DNA of 64,000 nt from Bradyrhizobium sp. U87765 SZCCT0048. Lineage in GTDB: Bacteria > Pseudomonadota > Alphaproteobacteria > Rhizobiales > Xanthobacteraceae. This document shows positions 16,746 to 25,700 of the stretch, piece by piece. Made by a program: the position numbers and the translations under genes. Below the pieces are notes generated by a model, which saw only the letters and a program-made list of their open reading frames with translations, was not told the origin of the DNA and searched no databases. Positions within the stretch are counted from its first letter, which is position 1; each line of letters starts with the position of its first letter. Where the stretch lies: NCBI RefSeq assembly GCF_018131225.1, contig NZ_JAFCMM010000001.1, forward strand, positions 496,001 to 560,000. Reading direction: 5' to 3'.

Positions 16746-19700
16746 CTAAAGCGCGCCGCGTCGCTCGGTCTGCGCCTGCAGGCGCGCACGCTCCTCGTCG
16801 GTGAGCCGGCCCTGTTGTGCCTCGCTGAGACGGCCATTGCCGATCAGCTGGAATGCACTGCCGGGATCGTAGCTCTGCTGCTCACTCCCGTTGCGGCGGC
16901 GCGGAGTGTCCACATCCGGCTGCGATGCGCCGTCGCCGCCGCCATATCCCATCACCTCGACCATGATGATCGACGGCCGATCCGTGTTGGACGGCGGCGG
17001 CGCGGCGGTCGCCTGCTGGGCCGCGCCGGCGGTGTTGCTGGCGGTGGTCAACGCGCCGACCGGCGGCCCCTGTACCACCGGCACGCCGACCGACGCGCCC
17101 TGCACCTGGATGTTGGCGATGTTGAGCACCTGCAGGGCGGCGATGGTGAGGTTGCCCGAGACGCGGATGCCCGCCTCGCCCGCGTCGATCGTGCCATGTG
17201 GCGCGAACAGGTCGACGTTGCCCGGCGGCACGCCGGGCACGCCGATCAGGGTCGCGATGCCCGCACCGGTCTGCGGCGTGTTCGGCGTCTTGGTCGCGTG
17301 GCCATAACGATCATAGATGACCTGCGGCGGCGAAGTCACGATCGACGTCTGCTTGCCCTTGCCGGCGTTGAGGTCGCCGTTGTTGGAGAACATCAGGATG
17401 TTGCCGCCGAGCTCGGTGAAGACACGCGACTGCGCCACGACGACGCTCCGGTCGGTATAGATGTTGACGTCGCCGCCCTCGAGAGTCAGCAAGCCGGGTC
17501 GAGCGGTGTCGACCTGCCCGGTCAGGTCGGGCGTCTGGTTCTCGATCCCGAGCGCCACGCCGCCGCCCGGCGCGAGAATGTTGATGTCGCCACCATGCTC
17601 GGTCCGAATGCGCGCCAACTGGTACAGCGACAGATTGCCAGCATAGGCGGTGGTCGGACTGCCGATCACACTGCCAGGGAACAAGGTCTGGATCGCGCGG
17701 TAGGCGCGGTCATACCCCTTGCCGCCGGCGCCATTGCCGTTGGCTGCGGCCTGGCCGCCCGCCCTGAGTTCAGCGAAATAGACCTGCTCGACGAACGGCA
17801 GTTGCGCGACCGGCGTGAGCGCGCGGAAGTCGGCGAGCGCGCGGTCGCGATCGAGCGGCGTGCCCTCGATGCGGCTCACATAGTCGGTCAGTTGCGCGAG
17901 GTAGCCTTGGGTCGTCGCGTCGGCGTTGCTGGGATCGAGATAGGCACCGACAAACGCCGCAGTATTGGGACCGCGGGCGCCGACGCCGACCGCGACGCTG
18001 ACCGAGGCCCCGGTCGCAGGCAGCAGCGGATTGTCCGCGTTGCCGACCGACGCAATGCCCTGCCCCAGCGAACCGAACGCGCCGGCCTGGGCGAGGATAT
18101 CGCGGCCGGCGAGCACGGCAAGATGGCCGGGACCACTGACGCGGATGTTGAGGAAGTCGACGTCATTGTAGCTGCACGGCTGACAGCTCACGATATCACG
18201 GCCGGCCTGCACCAGCGAGACATCGCCCGGCCCTGCGTTCTGGATGTCGAGGATCGCCTTGGCGATGTCGAGGCCCGCGCGCACCTGCGCCCGTTCGGAT
18301 GTCGCGAGCGTCACCATCGAAAGGCTGCCTTCGACCGCATACATGTGAACGGTGTGGGGATCGTCGGACTGCACGAGATTGGATGGCAAGATCAGAGGGC
18401 CGTAGGCTTCCGCCGGGCTGGTGAGAGTCGGGGCAAAGCGGCTGCCCAACGGCGCCGCAGCGCCGTTGATCTGACTCTGGACATCGATCGCCGTCATGCT
18501 GATGCCGAAACTCGCAATGCTCTGCCCGGCGAGAAGGTCGACCCGGGCGGTCGCAGCGGGCAATGCCGTGAAGGTGACGAAGCCGAACGATCCCTTGCCC
18601 TTGCCGCCCCTGATCGACCCGTCGGCGGCAGCAATATCCATGATCGGCGGAACGTAGTCACCATGCAGCGTGATGTCGCCACCGAGCGCCATCTGGCTCA
18701 TCGCGCTGTTGGCCGTCATGCTGGTGAAGAAACCGAACGGCGGCGACAATTCCTGGAAATTCGTTGTCATCGGCACCCAGCCTTCCAGACCCGGCGGGAC
18801 GTTGACGTGGTACACGAGGGGATCTGGCTGCAGCGCCGCCCGTGTCGGATCGCCGATAATGGCATTGATGCCGCGACGCGATACGACATCGAACTGGGCG
18901 TCCCCGATCAGCAGATCGACCCGCGCCGACACGATTGGAGCACCGTTATACGCCGGAGGCATCAGCGCCATGCCGATCTCGCCGGCCTGGATCGCTGCCG
19001 TGCCCCGCGCCACCAGCAGGTTGGCGTTGCTGATGCCACCCCCGACGGTGAGGACGAGATTGCCGCCGCCATACACGGAAAGACTGCCTGACGATGACAG
19101 GCCGCCGCTGGTCGGCAGGCTGATATCGACATTGCGGAGGTCGCCGCCGACGTCCACCTTCGCGGTCCCGCCACCCAGTACGCCAAGACCCCTGAATGCG
19201 GCCACGGATGGAGCGGAGTCGTAACCGTAGTCGAGATACGACTGATAGTAAGTGCCGAAATTGATGAACCAGGTCGGGCTGGACGCGGCCGGCTCGGTCC
19301 ACAACCAATAGGTGTCGAGCGCCGTCGCGGCATAGCTCGTGTTGCCATTGTTGCTGGTGCCGGCGCCAATCAGGCTCCCCTGAACCTTGACGACGAGATT
19401 GCCGCCGTTCGTCTGGTAGCCCGGATGGAACGCCTGCGCCGGATAGGTCAGATCGAATGGAACCGGATTGAAGAATTCGTCGTATGTATTTCCAAGATAG
19501 GTATCGATGGCGTAGCTCATGGCAGACAGGATCAGCGTGCGCGACGGTACCGTGAAGTTCGGCGACGCCGGCTCGCCCGCGGTGTAGATACCGAACGCCG
19601 TCTTAATGTCGATATTGCCGGCCGCAGCGAGCGCGAGATCGCCGGTGCCGGTGCGCACCACACCCGGGATCTGCACCACGATTCCGCTGTCCAGCACGTT

Positions 19701-22700
19701 CGCATCGATCATGTAAGGCGCCGAGAAGATGATCGATCCCGGCTCCGGATTGGCTGCGGTGGCGGTTGGCCGCAGGACAGTCGGAACGATCGCCAGCGGA
19801 TCCGCGCCCGCGAGGTCGGCGCCGGCGACGAGACGCAGCGTCGCGGACCGCGTTCCCTGTGGCAGCGGGGCCGCAATCGCGAAGATGCTGCCGTCCGGCG
19901 AATTGACCGGTGTCGCGAAGCCGTCGCTGAGACTGCCGTTGACGACGAGATTGCCCGCCGCGCGCAGCGTCAGCACCATCGGCTCGCCGTTGTAGCGGTC
20001 GGTGTGCAGGTCGACACCGGAATTCGTCGTTGACGGGCTCTGCAGCAACTGCATGTCGCCGGTGCTGATCAGTTCGATCCCAGGCATCAGGTGGAAGGCC
20101 GTGGCGGCAGTGCTGGTCAGGGTTCCGATCCCCGCCCGGATGCTCGCCGCGGCCATATAGGCCTTCGCATCGGCATCGGCGGCCGGTAAGGCTGCATCGA
20201 CATAGGGCGCGCCGGAAATGTCGTAGACCTTCACCGCCTCGACGTCGATCTCGCGGGCACCGGCGACACGCACGCCGCCATTGCTGATCCGCACGCCGGT
20301 GCTGCCGTCGCCGTTGGTCATGCGCGGCGCGCGCAGCCAGAGCCGACCGCCATTGGAGGCAATATCCGGGTCGGTGCCGGCGACGTTGATCACGGGCGCG
20401 CGGCTGCCGTCGCTGTCGAATGTCAGCATACCTGCGCTGGTGCCGGACAGGCCGAGGAAGACCGAACCGCCGCGGGCGCCGGTGGTCGTGGCGTTAAGCA
20501 CCGCATGAGCGCCCAGTTCGAGATTGTTGCCAGCGACGAGGCGGATGCTGGCGCTGCTGCCACCGCTCGCATCGAGCAGGCCCGTGACCACGACGCTGCC
20601 GCTGGTCGCCGCCAACTCGATCTCGCGCGCCGTGATATTGCCGGCCTGGATATCGCCGGTCGCCAGCGTCAGCGATTGCTTGTCCGAGAAGCCGGCGATG
20701 CTGGCGAGCAGTGTCGCGGCGTCACCGGAGCCGAGATTCAGGATCGCCCGGCCTCCGGTGTAGCGCCCGTCGGCGTCCGCGAGCAGGCCGCCGTCGAGAC
20801 GTGCGGTGCCATGGGGTGCGACCACCATCAGCGTTCCGGCATTGCCGCCCTGATCGGAGTCCACCGTGTTGAGCCCCGGCACGGTCGCGGCGCCGAGCCG
20901 GCCGCCGCGCAGGTCGACCACGGCGCCGGCCGCGATCGCGACGTCACCATTGGCCGTCTGCAGGGTCAGGCTGCCGGCTGGCGCGATCCGCACCACGTCG
21001 AAGAACGGTGTCACGGCGCCCGCGACACTGGTGACCGAGCCGCCTTGCAGCGTGACGCCGTTCTGCGCCGAGAACGTCACCGCGCCCGACGGAAGGTTAA
21101 TTGTCGTCCCCTGGACGATGGCCTGCGCCGTCACCGACAGCGTCGCCCCGCCCGAGCGTCCCGGCGCGGCCGGTGCGCCCGGCAGCGCGATGAAGGAGAC
21201 CGTGCCAGCCTTAGCCGTGATCTGGGTCACCGCACCGGCCTCGGCCGTGACCAGCGGTGTCGCGATCTGCAGATTGCCGTCGACGCTGAACATGCCCGGC
21301 ACCACCTGCCCCGGCGCGTAGGTTACGCCGCCCACCGTCTGCAGCGCACTCGCCCAATAGGCGGCCCGTCCGTAGGTGACGCCGCCGACCAGCTTCTCGG
21401 CCGCCTCCAGCCGTACGGTGCCAAAGCCACCGAAAGCAAGACTGCCGCCGCCGGCCAGCGTCAGTTGCCGCGCGTCGAGCGTGAATGTTCCCTGCCCGCT
21501 GCCGAACGGCGCAGCCACCGTCGCGCCGCCGCCGAGCGTAATGTGGTCGGCGCTCAGGCGTACGCTGTCGGCCGCCCCGCCATAACCATTGATGACCGGC
21601 GCAGTCAGCGTCAGCCCTGCGAGCACGGCGTGTCCCGTCGCGGGATCGTGGTCGCCGAGATCGACCGAACCATAGACATTGATCGCCCGCGATGCGGACA
21701 GCACGAGATCGGTCGTCGCTGGCAAGCCCTGCGACGGATCGCCCTGGGACAGCTGAACCAGCAGGCTGCCGGTCAGATTGAATGCCGAGGCGACGGCCGC
21801 GCCGACATTGATCGTCGGAACACTGACGACGACAGTCGGCGCGGCGAAGTGCGTCCGCACATCGACATTGATGCGGTTCGCGGCGCTGAGCGCCAGCATC
21901 TGGCTGGCGAAGATTGCCGCGTCTGCGCCGATGGTCAGTGAACTGCTGCCCGTTGTGCCGGGCGGCAAGGTCACCGGCAGCGCCGCCGCATTCGATGCCA
22001 TCACGAATGCTCCCGGACCACTGGCGCCGACGCCTTTCAGCGCGATCGATCCCAGCGTCTTGCCGGTGTTCGGATCGGTCGGGAACTGGGCTGCGATCAG
22101 GCCGAACGGCGTGGTATCGATCCGCGCGCCGTCCGCGATGTTGATGGCGTTGCCCGCGGTCAGCATGATCTCCGGCGCGCTGAGAACCGCACCGCGATCC
22201 ACGACCACTGTCTGGGACACCGGTGCGATGCTCAGCACGTTGCCATTGAGGCTTCGCAGTCCCCCAATCAGGATGCTCTGCGCGCCGATCGCATTGATGG
22301 CGCTCGCCGCAACGCCTGTCGAGCCCGCCGATGCGGTACCGCCCGGCGCGAGGATTTCGAGATTTGCCGCGACCAGGTCGACCTGCCCGCCGCGGCCGCC
22401 GGCCGGTGTCGAGAAATCGCCAAAGCCGCCGCCGGCGGGAAACGACAGGTCGCGCGTCACATTGATGACGAGCCGGCCGGCGTCGATGGGCAGGTACGGC
22501 GCAGCGAGGTTGGCGGCCGCAGCCTTCGCCGCATAGAACCGCGTCGCCGTCGTCTCGGCGTACTGCGACTGTTGCCGGACCACGGCGCCGGGCGTCACGA
22601 CGTAGACCGACGGCAACGGATCGCGAATGCCGGTGTTGGCGACCTCACCATAGCCGACGACGCGATATGAACCGTCGCGCTGGGCGACGCCGGTCAGCCC

Positions 22701-25700
22701 TGTCGCGGTGGTCTGGTTGGCGGCGACCGTCAGCTTGTAGCCTCCCGGCAGCAGCGCATAGTGGCCCGGCAACAACGTATAGTCGCCCGCCGGGAGGCCC
22801 GGGATGCCGCTGAGATGGACCTGCTGCCCGACCTGCAGCACCACCGGCGCCGACGACGGCTGCACCGCGTTGCTGAGCTGCATCTGTGGATCGCGTGGCG
22901 CGTAGCGGCTGCCGAGACTCGGCAGGATCGCGAAGGTCTGGGTGCCATTGAGGACGTCGACCGAACCGCCAGCGCCGCTGACGAACTGCGCGCCATAGAT
23001 ATCGCCGCCACCGGACTCGTCGATGCGGGCCGTTGCCGCTCCGCCCGCCGCGCTCGCGACCGTCAGCGACTGGCTGTAGAACGCAATCGCCTTGGCCGGC
23101 GGCGCGGTCATGGTGTTCGGCGTGGTTCCGGCGTAGCCATAGATCCAGTCGGTGTTGCCGAGCGGCGCGCCATAGGGAATCAGCATCCCGCTGGCCGAGA
23201 CCGACGTGATGCTGCCAGGCAGCAGGTTCACCGCCCGAGTGCCGACAACATTGGAGGAATCGCCGAAGGTGATCTGTCCGAGCGGCGCCAGCAGCACGCC
23301 ACCCTGATTGATGGTCGGCGCGATAATCTGGACCGCGCCGCCTGCGGACAGCGGCGTGTACGGCGCCTGCCCGTTGCTCGCGAACGTGACCGTGCCGGTG
23401 CTGCTGCTTGCGCGGATGACGAACAGGCCGCTGGAGACGCTGGTCGAGCCCGTGGTGATCGGCCCGGTGCTGATGGGGTAGATTTCCGTCCCCGTGAAGC
23501 GGACATCGCCCGCTGTCGCCAACTGACTCCCGCGGCCGTAGAACGGCGACACCGGCGACACCGGCGCAAGACGAATATCGCCGCGGCTTGCGAACGACAT
23601 GGCGGCAAAGCCGGGCAGCGAAACCGCCTGCATGACGGGCATAAAGTTCTGATAACGGACGGTGTAGTTGTAGCTGGCTCCGCTGAGCAGCGCTCCCTCG
23701 ATATCGATGAGGTCTGCGGTCACGCTGAGGTTCGCGGTGCCGGACGCCGGCTTCGCGCTGCGGCTGCCGAGCTGAACATAGCTGACGTATTCGTTTGCGT
23801 TGCGCTGGCCGCCGCCGATATCGACATAGGCCGAACTGAGACTGACACGTGCCCCCGGCGTCGCACTGATATTGGTCGCGTTGAGCGTCAGGCTGCGCGA
23901 TGTCGCGAGACTGACGTCACCGCTGAACATCAGCGCATCGACGGCGCCGAGCGACACCGATGCGAAACCGCCGGCCGTGATCTGGTCGGCCCCGATATAG
24001 ATGCCGCCGAGCAGCTTGTCCGGCACCGCCTGCCCGCGCGACAGGCCGGCCGCCGTCATCGGCGCGGCCTGGCTGACGACGGTGCGGAAGATTGGCGGCA
24101 CGAAGCTCCAGCTGCCGCTGGTGTCGATGACATAGCCACCGATCATCTGATCGATCGACAGGCTGCCGCCGGCGACACCGGGTCCTCCCGCCTGCGCCAT
24201 CATCGTGCCGTCGAGCAGCGCGCCGAGCGACGCGCGGATCGCAATGCCGCCGCCGGCGCTCGCGATGGTCGTCGGCGTCAGGCCGGACCGGTCGATCGCT
24301 TGCAGGATCGTGCCGCGCGCGCCGGACACGTCGAGCACGGCTCCCGCCCTGGTCGCCACGATGCCGATCGGCTGCTCGCCATAAGGCTGCACGCCCTGGT
24401 AGGGATAATACAGCGACGGCTGTATCAGCTGGTTGATGTTGATCTGGCCGCCGCCGAGCACCGTGTTTACCGGACGCCCCATGCTGTCCAGCTCGCTGCT
24501 GACCACGCCCCGCGCCAGCAACCGCGCATCGGCGCCGATCCACAAGGTCTGCGCTGCGGTCGGATAGGGTCCGTTGTACGGCGGAGTGCCGGCCGGCACT
24601 CCGACCGGAACCCAGGGCCCGACCGTTCCGGTCAGATCGAGATTGATCGTCCCGGCCGGGGCGCTGATCGTGCCGTCGATCGTGAGCTGGTGATGGGCGT
24701 GCAGCGAAATCGAGGCCTGCGGATCCGCCGCGATGACGGCACCGCGCTGGACGAGAAGATTGCCGTTGAAGGCATCCAGCGCACTGAGCACGAGGTTGAC
24801 CGGCGCCGGTCTCAGATAGGACGGCAGCATCCGCGGCGTGGTGATCGCGGCGATGTCGGTCCCGGTTGCCGCCTGGGTGGCCTGGGCCGTCGGCACCAGA
24901 TTGGTCGGATGCAGCGCGACCGTCGTACCGCCGGCGACGGTCAGTTGCTGATAGCTGTAGAGGCCGTACTGGCTGAACCCGCCTGTGGCAAAGAAGTCCG
25001 GCTGCAGCCACATGATGCTCGACGGCGCGACATCCGTGACATTGCTGCTGCCGTCGGCATTGAGGCTGGCGATCTGGCGGACCGGAACGAGAGCATCGCC
25101 GCCGACCTGGATCACCGGCGTCGCGATGCTGAGCGCGCCGCCGCGCGTCAGGCCGTAGGATCGAACCGTGCCGTCGAGGGTCACCCGCCCGGGATAGGAC
25201 TGGGCGATGGTCGCCGAGTTGCGCAGCGTGCCGCCAAAGCCGTTGCTGATCAGCGCGATGTCGCCGCCGCTGCCGACGGGCAGACCGTTGCTGGTCTTGT
25301 ACTGGCCATTGCCCCGAATCCAGCCGCCGCTGGAGGCGTCGATCACCGCGCCGCGCGCAATGCGCACATTGCCATAGGCCGACAGAGAGATATTGCCGCC
25401 GTCCGTGAGTGTCGGCGTGTTGGTGTTGGCGCTGACGAGGTCGTTGACCCAGAGGCCGCGCGTATCGATGACGCCGCCGGCGCGCAGATCGATGTCGCCG
25501 CTGAAGGATGCGTTGCCGCCCTGCGCGGCATTGACGGTGACGGAGCCGGCCCGGGCGACGAGCTGGCCATCGATCGAGATGCCGCCGCCGGAAACCGGCG
25601 CATAGGAATTCAACGTGATTGAACCGCCGGCCGCGACTTCGACCCGCGCGCCGCCGACGACGCTGACGCCGGCAGATCCAGCCCCGGTGACGGGATCGAC

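Noticed and set aside
22761..25622. Very long plus-strand open frames opposite the TpsA gene (up to 953 aa here; others at 16815-19091 and 20505-21941)
   Set aside because: They have Arg/Ala/Asp/Gln-rich, fold-less composition and arise because the GC-rich repetitive TpsA coding strand has few stops on the complement.
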